Source: Alphaproteobacteria bacterium (lineage in GTDB: Bacteria; Pseudomonadota; Alphaproteobacteria; UBA6615). From it: 64,000 bases of DNA. The position numbers and the translations under genes are program-made. How positions within the stretch are numbered: position 1 is the first letter of the stretch; each line of letters begins with the position of its first letter. The stretch lies in NCBI GenBank assembly GCA_021774575.1, contig JAJFIX010000023.1, positions 68,166-132,165 of the forward strand, written 5' to 3'. Under the pieces are notes generated by a model. The model searched no databases, was not told the DNA's origin, and was given only the letters and a program-made list of their open reading frames with translations. Below are positions 44,286 through 52,976 of the stretch, piece by piece.

Positions 44286-45927
44286 TCTACTGGGAATGGT
44301 TGCCCTTCTCTTGTGGGGGGTGCGACTGGTTCGAACGGGTATGATCCGGGCCTATGGCACGGGACTTCGCCATGCCTTGTCGGTGGCGACCAAAAACCGA
44401 TTTGCCGCCGCTGGCAGCGGCATGATGGTCACGGCGGTATTGCAATCGAGCACGGCGACCGGGTTAATCCTGTCGTCTTTTGTTTCCCAAGGACTATTGG
44501 CCGTCGCGCCGGCCTTGGCGGTGATGTTGGGAGCCGATGTCGGTAGCGCGGTTGTTGCCCAGATATTGTCATTTGACCTGGGTGCACTCATGCCCTTGGC
44601 GCTACTGGTTGGATTTGCTGTTTTCACCATGGGGCAGCGAACACGGGCACGGGACCTGGGGCGGGTTGCTGTGGGGCTTGGGTTGATGTTGCTGGCGATC
44701 CAGCAAATGGTTCAAGTGACTGCGCCGCTGCAATCTTCAGAAACGGTGATGCGCATTTTGACCGCTCTGGGCGACGAGCCGCTGTTGGCGCTCATTGTCG
44801 CTGCCGTGCTGACTTGGCTGGCCCATTCATCTCTCGCCGTGGTGCTGATGATCGCCTCGATGACAATTTCGGGAATGCTCCAGCCGAACCTGGCATTCAC
44901 CCTCGTTCTGGGGGCAAATTTAGGGGCCGCCGCGCCGCTTATTGTTGCGACCTTGGGCCAAGACCCGGTCAGCCGGCGAGTGGCCGTCGGCAATGCGGTG
45001 TTTCGTGTTGTCGGTAGTTTGGCCGCCTTGGCATTACTGCCGTTTTATCGGGATCAGATCGCTTTTTTTGGCGAAGACCCGGCGCGTCAGGTCGTTCATT
45101 TGCACATGTTATTTAATTTGGCGCTGCTGGTTTTTTTCATCGGCCTGATCGGCCCGGTCGCCGCATTATGCGCAAAAATAATGCGGGCAACGTCAGGCGA
45201 TCAAGACGATCTGAGGCCGAAATATCTCGATCACTCGGCGTTGGCGACACCGGCGGTTGCGCTGGCCCTTGCGTCCCGTGAAATACTGCGCATCGGCGAT
45301 ATCGTCGAGGAAATGCTGCTCAAAACCCGTGAGGTCTTTCGCACCGACGATCGGGAACTGGTCTTTAGGGTTGAGGCAATGGATGATCGGCTTGATCGCA
45401 TCTATGATTCGATCAAGATCTACTGCACCCAGATCAGCAGTAAGGAGATGACCGAATCCGAGGGGCGCCGATGCGGCGAAATAATTGCCTTTAACACCAA
45501 TTTGGAGCATGTCGGCGACATCATCGATAAGAATTTGATGGAGCTGGCGTCGAAAAAAATCCGCCACCAATTATCGTTCTCAAAAGATGGGTGGAAGGAA
45601 CTTGAGCTGTTTCACGAACAGGTTCTGCATAATCTAAAACTCGCAATGAGCGTTTTTATGTCCGACGATGTTGATATGGCCCGCATGTTGTTTGAGGCAA
45701 AAGAACGGTTCCGGGAGCAGGAAATGGCGTTTTCCGACAGCCACTTTGAACGGTTGCGGAGCGAGCAAAAAGACACCCAGGAAAGTAGCGCCTTGCACCT
45801 TGATATATTGCGCGACCTAAAGCGGATAAATTCTCACCTTGCTTCGGTCGCCTATCCGATCCTTGACGCCGCCGGCGCCCTGCGGTCGAGCCGGCTGCGC
45901 CGGGCGCAACAGAGCGAACCGACCTGA
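44269..45927 (+). CDS. Sodium/phosphate cotransporter with PhoU domain (NptA-like)
   Basis: A 552-residue inner-membrane protein of the Na/Pi cotransporter II family. Two repeated motifs, TAVLQSSTATGLILSSF and WLAHSSLAVVLMIAS, give the inverted-repeat QSS-type transport core (residues about 1-300). A C-terminal PhoU-like helical domain follows from about residue 340 (NLEHVGDIIDKNLMEL, LELFHEQVLHNLKLAMSVF). It overlaps glpD by 17 bp, so translation may be coupled; phosphate import linked to glycerol-3-phosphate use is a reasonable but unproven connection. Confidence 0.9.
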   Translation: MALLINLLGMVALLLWGVRLVRTGMIRAYGTGLRHALSVATKNRFAAAGSGMMVTAVLQSSTATGLILSSFVSQGLLAVAPALAVMLGADVGSAVVAQILSFDLGALMPLALLVGFAVFTMGQRTRARDLGRVAVGLGLMLLAIQQMVQVTAPLQSSETVMRILTALGDEPLLALIVAAVLTWLAHSSLAVVLMIASMTISGMLQPNLAFTLVLGANLGAAAPLIVATLGQDPVSRRVAVGNAVFRVVGSLAALALLPFYRDQIAFFGEDPARQVVHLHMLFNLALLVFFIGLIGPVAALCAKIMRATSGDQDDLRPKYLDHSALATPAVALALASREILRIGDIVEEMLLKTREVFRTDDRELVFRVEAMDDRLDRIYDSIKIYCTQISSKEMTESEGRRCGEIIAFNTNLEHVGDIIDKNLMELASKKIRHQLSFSKDGWKELELFHEQVLHNLKLAMSVFMSDDVDMARMLFEAKERFREQEMAFSDSHFERLRSEQKDTQESSALHLDILRDLKRINSHLASVAYPILDAAGALRSSRLRRAQQSEPT

Positions 45928-45932
45928 TATAT

Positions 45933-46931
45933 CTAGCGCTGATGTAAGATACCTTCGGGCACAAAATTGGAAAATGCGAAGGCGAAACTGACGTCATAGG
46001 GGATGTCGACCAACCCGTCTTCGGTCTGGCGCTGGACGATGACATTACCGACATCTCGGCCTTCGGCAATTGTCGGGGTATCGTGGAGGGAGTTTTGACC
46101 CGCCTGCCAGGTGAGGACCAAGTCCTCGGTTTCGATAGTTTTACGCTGGCGCAACAGATCCAAGGTCCAGGCCTGATTGCCGACCACAACTACCCGGGCG
46201 ATTGGATTGATCCCTTCGGGTAAATTGTGGGGGTAGCGTTCCCGGGAAAGGGCGAGGGGGGTGTCGTCGACCCCGGCATTACCCGAAATACCATAGGGGC
46301 GGGGGTCACCATCGGCGGGGATCAGAACGATACCCTCTGGGGCCCGTTCGATAAATTTTTGCAGAGATTCAACCCGTGACGGTAACGGCGTCAGCCGCTG
46401 GCCAGTACGTTCGCCAACGATCGCTTCGCCGAGAAATTGCTGCCACCAGCTTTCGGTTTCATGATCGAAGATGACCATGTCCATCAAGCGAAGGCGACCC
46501 GCATTGCCGAAGGTCAGGGTTTGACCGTCAAGGCGCCGGTCATAGACCACCCCGGAATTGCACAATGGACAATAGGTCACCAGCACCGGCACGCCGCCGA
46601 CCGTATCATTGACGATTTCGCGAAACAGCAAGACCCGCAACGGATAGGCCCGATAATCGCCATTGATGCCGATACTAAGAACCGGCTCCAGCGGCCCGAT
46701 ATAGCCGACCGCTCGTGTTTGCGTAAAAGCCGGGCGGTAAATGGGGGCAATCGTGTCGCGGCGCGGACTGCCGGTAAATATTTCCCCGAAACTGATTGAG
46801 CGTTGGGCAAAATCGGTCCTGGGAAACTCGTCGAGCCATTCGAATATGTTTTGCCCTTGTGCGGGCAAGCTGGCGCCGGTCGCGCACACGATGGCCCCGA
46901 TGAGGGAAATTACTTGGGGCATAAGTCGCAA
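45933..46931 (-). CDS. DUF3179 family exported protein
   Basis: A 332-residue protein with a signal peptide (residues 1-27, ending ASLPAQGQ). The family motif is GVPVLVTYCPLCNSGVVYDR, with a CxxC pair, and WQQFLGEAIVGERTG follows. DUF3179 proteins are exported and of unknown function; some authors link them to metal or redox partners through the CPLC motif, which I cannot test. It is convergent with the Na/Pi gene, leaving only five bases between stops. Confidence 0.85.
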   Translation of the reverse strand: MRLMPQVISLIGAIVCATGASLPAQGQNIFEWLDEFPRTDFAQRSISFGEIFTGSPRRDTIAPIYRPAFTQTRAVGYIGPLEPVLSIGINGDYRAYPLRVLLFREIVNDTVGGVPVLVTYCPLCNSGVVYDRRLDGQTLTFGNAGRLRLMDMVIFDHETESWWQQFLGEAIVGERTGQRLTPLPSRVESLQKFIERAPEGIVLIPADGDPRPYGISGNAGVDDTPLALSRERYPHNLPEGINPIARVVVVGNQAWTLDLLRQRKTIETEDLVLTWQAGQNSLHDTPTIAEGRDVGNVIVQRQTEDGLVDIPYDVSFAFAFSNFVPEGILHQR

Positions 46932-47050
46932 ATTTCATACTCCCTGCTTACTCTGCCATCATACAACCATACATTTTTTATCGTGGCGGAAGAAAGTTAT
47001 TTTCAAAATATGGCATCGCCTTATTCGTCGTAAAAAAAACAACAAAAAAC

Positions 47051-47081
47051 TTGTATTGAGATAAAAACAGCACAATATTAC
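47051..47081 (+). promoter_or_regulatory. Possible promoter for the collar-like gene
   Basis: TTGTAT (47051-47056) and TATTAC (47076-47081) could serve as -35 and -10 boxes with a 19-bp spacer in an AT-rich stretch rich in A-runs, about 90 bp upstream of the next start codon. The spacer is long, so this is only a candidate. Confidence 0.3.
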
Positions 47082-47172
47082 GAGCTTGATACCCGGCGTT
47101 TTCGATCAGGGCGCCTATCTGCCTTTACCGATATACGCGCCAGCAAATCTCCAACGCGAAAGGAATTACCTG

Positions 47173-48000
47173 ATGACTGCACTTCCACCCCCAGCGATGA
47201 AGACCAATGCCGGGTCCGGCACCGACGATCCGAGGCTGGCTCTGGCCGCGGACTTGCCGGGATTGATCGATAGATTTAATGAGATGCGCGACTATCTGGG
47301 CGGTCTGCTCGGTGTCGATGGCGTTACGGAAACCGCCAAGTTAGTGTTGGGGGTCGGTGAAATGTCACCGGTTGGCCGCGCGTTCCTGACACTGAATGCT
47401 GCGCCCAGCCCCGGCTTTGTGATGATGGATGACGGGACGATCGGCAATGGTGCATCCGGCGCGTCAAACCGGGCCCATGCCGATACCGAGGGGCTTTTTA
47501 AACTGTTGTGGAATGGTTTTACCGATACAAATTCGCCGGTCGGCGGCGGGCGCGGTGCAAACGCGCAAATTGATTGGGACGCGGGAAAGACGATCCAACT
47601 ATTGCGGGTCGTCGGTCGAGGCCTTGCGGTGCCTGGCCTCGGCGCGGGCATGAGTGTGCCGCGCGCCCAAGGTGACTGGCTTGGGGAAGAAGCAGCAATC
47701 CTCGACATTAATCAGATGCCCCTTCACGGCCATGGTAGTGGGACCCTCGCTGCTTCGAGCGGCGGGGCACATACACATACCTTTGACAGGATTTCTCAGA
47801 GTGGTGAGTTTTATTATAGCGGTATTACTGGCGGTAGCGGTGGAAACCCTCCGTCTTCATTCGCTGTCAGCATCGACGGAGCGCATTCCCATACATTCTC
47901 GGGTAGCGTCGATCCGGCAGGTGGCAGCGATCCCGTCGATCTTTTCCAGCCAACCAGCTTTGCCTTTAATGTCGAGGTGTCTCTGGGCGCGATACTTTAA
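47173..48000 (+). CDS. Phage-tail-collar-like protein
   Basis: A 275-residue protein without a signal peptide. The middle holds a tail-fibre or collar-type segment: WNGFTDTNSPVGGGRG and IQLLRVVGRGLAVPGLG are typical of short-tail-fibre collar domains. HGHGSGTL, AHTHTF and AHSHTF histidine pairs then appear in the C-terminal third, resembling the metal-binding His clusters of T4 gp12-like fibres. No other phage gene is adjacent. The ATG at 47173 follows GAAAGGA with good spacing; an upstream in-frame start lacks one. It may be a phage remnant, a phage-derived adhesin or a tail-like bacteriocin part. Confidence 0.72.
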   Translation: MTALPPPAMKTNAGSGTDDPRLALAADLPGLIDRFNEMRDYLGGLLGVDGVTETAKLVLGVGEMSPVGRAFLTLNAAPSPGFVMMDDGTIGNGASGASNRAHADTEGLFKLLWNGFTDTNSPVGGGRGANAQIDWDAGKTIQLLRVVGRGLAVPGLGAGMSVPRAQGDWLGEEAAILDINQMPLHGHGSGTLAASSGGAHTHTFDRISQSGEFYYSGITGGSGGNPPSSFAVSIDGAHSHTFSGSVDPAGGSDPVDLFQPTSFAFNVEVSLGAIL

Positions 48001-48053
48001 CTCACCTGCGCTTTCCGCGTGAATGGTGATGGGTTCGACGGTTATAATGGCCT

Positions 48054-49304
48054 ATGGAAAAAATGAAAATGACACGGGCCGACGCCCAAGACCTGGACGC
48101 ACGCGATCCACTGGCCCCTCTTCGGGACGAATTCATCCTCGAAGAGGGGCTGATTTACCTTGATGGTAACTCACTCGGGCCTTTGCAAAAGGGGGTGAGT
48201 GAGCGAGTGGCCCAGGCAATTGCCCAGGAATGGGGGCGCGATCTCATTTCCAGTTGGAGCAAAAATGGTTGGTTTGATTTGCCGCGCCGGATCGGTGAGA
48301 AGATCGCGCCGCTGGTGGGGGCGGGGCCGGGGCAGGTGGTTGTCGCCGACGGAACCTCGATCAATATTTTTAAAGTTCTGGCCGCCGCCCTGGGCATGCA
48401 GCCGGGACGCACCCGTATTTTATCCGAGCCCGGCAATTTCCCCACTGACCTCTATATGGTGCAGGGCATGACCGAGCTACTGGGGTCGGAAAACTGCGAG
48501 CTGGTGCTGGCCGAAGAAGACGGCATCGCCGAGGCAATCGACGACACCACCGCCTTGGTCATCTTGACCCAGGTTAATTTCCGCTCCGGCCGGGTGCATG
48601 ATATGGCGGCGATCACTCAAGCGGCTCACGAAAAAGGCGCATTGGTTTGCTGGGATTTGTGCCACAGCACCGGGGCATTGCCGGTTGATCTGGATGGATG
48701 TGGCGCCGATTTTGCTGTCGGTTGCGGGTATAAATATCTGAACGGCGGCCCTGGGGCGCCAGCCTATATTTATGTCGCCGAGCGACATCAAAAATCGGTC
48801 ATTCAACCGCTATCGGGGTGGCACGGCCATGCTGCGCCCTTTGATTTCGATACCGAGTATCGGCCCGCCGACACGGTTAATCGCTATCTTTGCGGTACTC
48901 AGCCGGTATTGTCGATGCTGGCGCTCGAACAATCATTGGAGATCTGGTCGCGGGTGGATATGGCCGATGTGCGGAAAAAATCCGTGGCTTTATGCGAAAT
49001 GTTCATTGCGCTGGTTGAGGCGCGGTGCGCCGATATGGGCTTTGCCCTTGTCTCGCCCCGTGCATCCGATCAACGGGGCAGCCAGGTCGCCTTTGCCCAT
49101 GAGGCGGGGTACGCCATTATGCAGGCGCTGATCGCGGCCCGGGTGGTTGGCGATTTTCGCGCCCCGGACGTGATGCGGTTTGGATTTACGCCGCTTTACA
49201 CGCGCTATGTCGATGTTTGGGACGCGGTTGACCGGCTGGTCACCGTGTTGGAGAGCAAGGCCTATGAAAACGCCGATTTTCAGCTGCGCGCGGCGATAAC
49301 ATAG
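48054..49304 (+). CDS. kynU: Kynureninase
   Basis: A 416-residue PLP enzyme of tryptophan breakdown, cleaving kynurenine to anthranilate and alanine. YLDGNSLGPLQKG near residue 35 is the family start, CWDLCHSTGALPVDL gives the aspartate (D201) that pairs with the PLP ring nitrogen, and GCGYKYLNGGPGAPA contains the Schiff-base lysine K227. Length is normal. It stands alone: no kynurenine formamidase or dioxygenase gene is near. Possible coupling to the aminobenzoyl-CoA-type monooxygenase at 32007 is an inference. Confidence 0.95.
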   Translation: MEKMKMTRADAQDLDARDPLAPLRDEFILEEGLIYLDGNSLGPLQKGVSERVAQAIAQEWGRDLISSWSKNGWFDLPRRIGEKIAPLVGAGPGQVVVADGTSINIFKVLAAALGMQPGRTRILSEPGNFPTDLYMVQGMTELLGSENCELVLAEEDGIAEAIDDTTALVILTQVNFRSGRVHDMAAITQAAHEKGALVCWDLCHSTGALPVDLDGCGADFAVGCGYKYLNGGPGAPAYIYVAERHQKSVIQPLSGWHGHAAPFDFDTEYRPADTVNRYLCGTQPVLSMLALEQSLEIWSRVDMADVRKKSVALCEMFIALVEARCADMGFALVSPRASDQRGSQVAFAHEAGYAIMQALIAARVVGDFRAPDVMRFGFTPLYTRYVDVWDAVDRLVTVLESKAYENADFQLRAAIT

Positions 49305-49390
49305 CCCTCAATTCTATTAGAGCCTTGATGTTTGGCGACTGTTCGTAGACAAGATGCCCCCAATATTGGACGGCCAGCACGGGAGCCAGC

Positions 49391-52300
49391 GTGAAAATCA
49401 AGAAACTTCTTGTTGCCAATCGCGGCGAAATCGCCATCCGTGTCTTGCGGGCGGCAAATGAGCTTTCCATTAAAACCGTTGCGATCTACGCGGCGGAAGA
49501 TAAGCTCTCCTTGCATCGCTATAAGTCCGATGAAGCCTATCGGGTCGGCGAGGAGCTGGGCCCGGTCGGTGCCTATTTGTCGATTGAAGAGATTATCCGC
49601 GTCGCCCAAGAAGCAAATGTCGACGCGATCCATCCGGGCTACGGGTTTTTGTCGGAAAAACCGGAATTTGCCGAGGCGGTTGCGGCCGCCGGGATGATTT
49701 GGATCGGACCGCCCCCCGACATTATGCGGGCGCTCGGCAACAAAATATCAGCGCGCGAAATGGCCGTGCGCGCCGGAACACCGGTAATGCCGGCGACCGG
49801 GCCGCTGCCCGATGATATTTCGGAGGTCAAGAAATTGGCTGCCGAGGTTGGTTATCCGCTGATGCTGAAAGCCAGCTGGGGCGGCGGCGGCCGTGGCATG
49901 CGAGTGATCGAGAGCGAAAGCGAACTGGCCGATAATGTGCTGGCGGGACGGCGCGAGGCGGAGAACGCCTTCGGTAATGGGGAGGTCTATCTCGAAAAAC
50001 TCATTCGCCGGGCGCGTCATATCGAAGTTCAGTTGATCGGCGACAGCCATGGCACCGTCGTTCATTTGTTCGAGCGCGACTGCACTGTGCAACGGCGCAA
50101 TCAAAAAGTGGTGGAACGGGCCCCGGCCCCCCATTTGGCGGCGGGTCAGCAGGCGGATCTATGCGAGGCAGCGCTAAAACTCGCGCGCACCGCCGGGTAT
50201 GTGAATGCGGGCACAGCGGAATTTCTGCTCGATGCGGACACTGGGTTATTTTATTTCATCGAGGTTAATCCGCGCATCCAAGTTGAGCATACGGTGACCG
50301 AACAAGTGACCGGCATCGATATCGTCAAGGCGCAAATCCGCATCGCCCAGGGGGCAAGAATTGGCGCCAAAGCCGGTGAGCCCGACGATTGCGGTGTGCC
50401 CGATCAGGAGGATATCAAGCTCAACGGCCATGCTTTGCAGTGCCGGGTGACGACCGAAGATCCGGAAAATGATTTTGTGCCCGATTATGGGCGGATCACG
50501 GCCTATCGCGGCGCGACCGGGTTCGGAATTCGCCTTGACGGCGGCACCGCCTATTCCGGGGCGGTGATAACCCGCTATTATGACAGCCTATTGGAGAAAG
50601 TCACCGCCTGGGCGCCGACCCCCGATGAAGCCATTGCCCGCATGGACCGGGCCTTGCGCGAGTTTCGCATTCGCGGTGTTGGCACAAATATCGTGTTTGT
50701 CGAAAACCTGATCAATCACCCGGAATTCAAGACGGGCAACTACACGACGACCTTTATCGATCAAACCCCCGCGCTTTTCAGTATGCCCAAAAGGCGCGAC
50801 CGGGCGACCCGGTTATTGCGCTATATCGCTGATACCAGTGTGAATGGGCACAAAGACGTGACTGGGCGTCCGCTGCCGTCGCCCCATGCTTTGGCTCCGG
50901 TGGTGCCGAAATATGACGCCGTCGACCCCTTGCCCGGCGCCCATAATATTTTGGAAGAAGATGGCCCCCAGGCCGTCGCCGATTGGATGCTCGAGCAAAA
51001 ATCTCTGCTGATCACCGATACGACGATGCGCGACGCCCACCAATCTTTGCTCGCCACCAGGATGCGCAGCTACGACATGACGCAAATCGCGTCGGCCTAT
51101 GCCCATAAAATGCCTGGCCTGTTCAGCCTCGAATGTTGGGGTGGGGCAACTTTTGACGTGGCTATGCGGTTTCTCGATGAAAGTCCTTGGGAGCGCCTGG
51201 CGCAAATCCGCGAGGCCGTCCCCAATATACTCTTACAGATGTTGTTTCGCGGGTCGAACGGAGTTGGTTACACATCCTATCCCGATAATGTGGTGCGCCA
51301 ATTTGTTGGCCGTGCGGCGGAAGGGGGGATCGATCTTTTCCGGGTTTTCGACAGCTTAAACTGGGTTGAGAATATGCGCGTCGGGATCGACGCCATTCTC
51401 GAGACCGGAAAAATTTGCGAAGCGGTGATTTGTTATACCGGCGATATTTACGATCCCGACCGGGCAAGTTACGACCTGGATTATTATGTTTCGATGGCCC
51501 ATGAGTTGAAGGCGACCGGAACTCATATTTTGGGCATCAAGGATATGGCTGGGCTGATCAAGCCGGGGGCGGCCGATCTGCTTGTGCGAACGTTGAAGGC
51601 CGAAACCGGACTGCCGATCCATTTCCATACCCACGATACCTCCGGGGTGGCGGCGGCGTCTGTTGTCGCGGCGGCAAATGCCGGTGCCGATGCGGTCGAT
51701 TTGGCAATGGACAGTCTTTCGGGTTTAACCTCTCAGCCTAATTTGGGAGCGATTGTCGAGGTCATGCGCCATACGGACCGCGAGACCGGTTTCGACCCGG
51801 CGACGGTACGCGGTTTTTCAGATTATTGGGAAGCGGTGCGGGCGCAATACGCAGCGTTTGAATCCGACATGAAAGCAGGGGCGTCGGAAGTCTATTTGCA
51901 TGAAATGCCCGGTGGACAATTTACTAATTTAAAAGAGCAGGCGAGAGGGCTGGGGCTTGCCGAGCGCTGGCACGAGGTGGCCAAGGCCTATGCCGAGGTT
52001 AATCGCATGTTCGGCGATATCGTCAAAGTAACGCCATCGTCAAAGGTCGTCGGTGACATGGCGCTGGCGATGGTTTCGGCCGGGCTGACCCGGGCCGATG
52101 TCGAAGATCCGGACCGGGAAATCGCCTTTCCCGAATCCGTCGTGAGTTTCTTCAGGGGCGAGCTTGGCCAGCCAACCAACGGATTCCCTAAAGAACTTCA
52201 GGCTAAGGTTTTAAAGGGCCAGGCGCCGATCACCGTGCGGCCGGGGGCGCTGCTCGACGATGTCGATCTTGGCGCGGCGAAGGCCGAAGTGGAAAAGACG

Positions 52301-52846
52301 ATTGGTCGGCACGTCACCGAAGACGAACTCAATTCCTATCTCATGTATCCAAAAGTCTTTGTTGACTATGCGGCGCGGCGCCGGTCCTTCGGCCCGGTCT
52401 CGGCGTTGCCGACGCCGATTTATTTTTACGGCATGGAGCCCGGCGATGAGGTCGGCGTTGATATCGAGCGGGGCAAACGTCTGCATATTTCCTGCCAAGC
52501 TATTGGCGGGGCCGACGATCATGGTTTTCGAAAAGTATTTTTTGAGCTGAACGGCCAGCCGCGCACGGTCCGCATTGCCGACCGGTCAATCGCCGATCAT
52601 GTCGAGCAGCGCCCGGTCGCCGATCCGGGTAACGCCTGTCATGTCGCCGCGCCGATGCCCGGCATGATTTCGACGGTGGCCGTTAGCGTGGGGCAAGAGG
52701 TGAAAGCCGGTGACGTGCTTTTGTCCCTTGAAGCGATGAAAATGGAGACGGTGATCCATGCCGAACGTGACGGCAAAATAAAACAGATTGTTGCAACCGC
52801 AGGCACCCAGGTTGAGGCAAAGGAACTGGTTCTCGAGTACGAATAA
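49391..52846 (+). CDS. pyc: Pyruvate carboxylase
   Basis: A 1151-residue anaplerotic enzyme forming oxaloacetate from pyruvate and bicarbonate. The biotin carboxylase part occupies about residues 1-460 (KLLVANRGEIAIRVLRAANE, then KASWGGGGRGMRV for ATP). The carboxyltransferase part spans about 530-820 (TDTTMRDAHQSLLATRMRS). The biotin carrier domain ends the protein with EAMKME, biotinylated lysine K1117. Single-chain organisation is typical of alphaproteobacteria. GAGCCAGC precedes GTG 49391. A 10-bp stem-loop sits just beyond the stop codon. Confidence 0.96.
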   Translation: MKIKKLLVANRGEIAIRVLRAANELSIKTVAIYAAEDKLSLHRYKSDEAYRVGEELGPVGAYLSIEEIIRVAQEANVDAIHPGYGFLSEKPEFAEAVAAAGMIWIGPPPDIMRALGNKISAREMAVRAGTPVMPATGPLPDDISEVKKLAAEVGYPLMLKASWGGGGRGMRVIESESELADNVLAGRREAENAFGNGEVYLEKLIRRARHIEVQLIGDSHGTVVHLFERDCTVQRRNQKVVERAPAPHLAAGQQADLCEAALKLARTAGYVNAGTAEFLLDADTGLFYFIEVNPRIQVEHTVTEQVTGIDIVKAQIRIAQGARIGAKAGEPDDCGVPDQEDIKLNGHALQCRVTTEDPENDFVPDYGRITAYRGATGFGIRLDGGTAYSGAVITRYYDSLLEKVTAWAPTPDEAIARMDRALREFRIRGVGTNIVFVENLINHPEFKTGNYTTTFIDQTPALFSMPKRRDRATRLLRYIADTSVNGHKDVTGRPLPSPHALAPVVPKYDAVDPLPGAHNILEEDGPQAVADWMLEQKSLLITDTTMRDAHQSLLATRMRSYDMTQIASAYAHKMPGLFSLECWGGATFDVAMRFLDESPWERLAQIREAVPNILLQMLFRGSNGVGYTSYPDNVVRQFVGRAAEGGIDLFRVFDSLNWVENMRVGIDAILETGKICEAVICYTGDIYDPDRASYDLDYYVSMAHELKATGTHILGIKDMAGLIKPGAADLLVRTLKAETGLPIHFHTHDTSGVAAASVVAAANAGADAVDLAMDSLSGLTSQPNLGAIVEVMRHTDRETGFDPATVRGFSDYWEAVRAQYAAFESDMKAGASEVYLHEMPGGQFTNLKEQARGLGLAERWHEVAKAYAEVNRMFGDIVKVTPSSKVVGDMALAMVSAGLTRADVEDPDREIAFPESVVSFFRGELGQPTNGFPKELQAKVLKGQAPITVRPGALLDDVDLGAAKAEVEKTIGRHVTEDELNSYLMYPKVFVDYAARRRSFGPVSALPTPIYFYGMEPGDEVGVDIERGKRLHISCQAIGGADDHGFRKVFFELNGQPRTVRIADRSIADHVEQRPVADPGNACHVAAPMPGMISTVAVSVGQEVKAGDVLLSLEAMKMETVIHAERDGKIKQIVATAGTQVEAKELVLEYE

Positions 52847-52856
52847 CTGCGTATTA

Positions 52857-52884
52857 GGTAACGTTTCATCGCAAAAACGTTACC
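52857..52884. terminator. Inverted repeat after pyc
   Basis: GGTAACGTTT (52857-52866) and AAACGTTACC (52875-52884) are perfect arms around an 8-nt loop, ten bases beyond the pyc stop. There is no T-run, so it is either a terminator-like element or an operator for the next gene. Confidence 0.45.
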
Positions 52885-52976
52885 GCCATGTTACCGTCGT
52901 ACCCGCGGGGCACTTACATATCGAGAGGTTGACCATAAACCACTGCCGGTTAATCCCGGCGGCAAGGAGATATGTC

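Noticed and set aside
47173-48000. Intact prophage
   Set aside because: Only one tail-like gene is present and both neighbours are housekeeping-type genes; no integrase or capsid gene is in the window.
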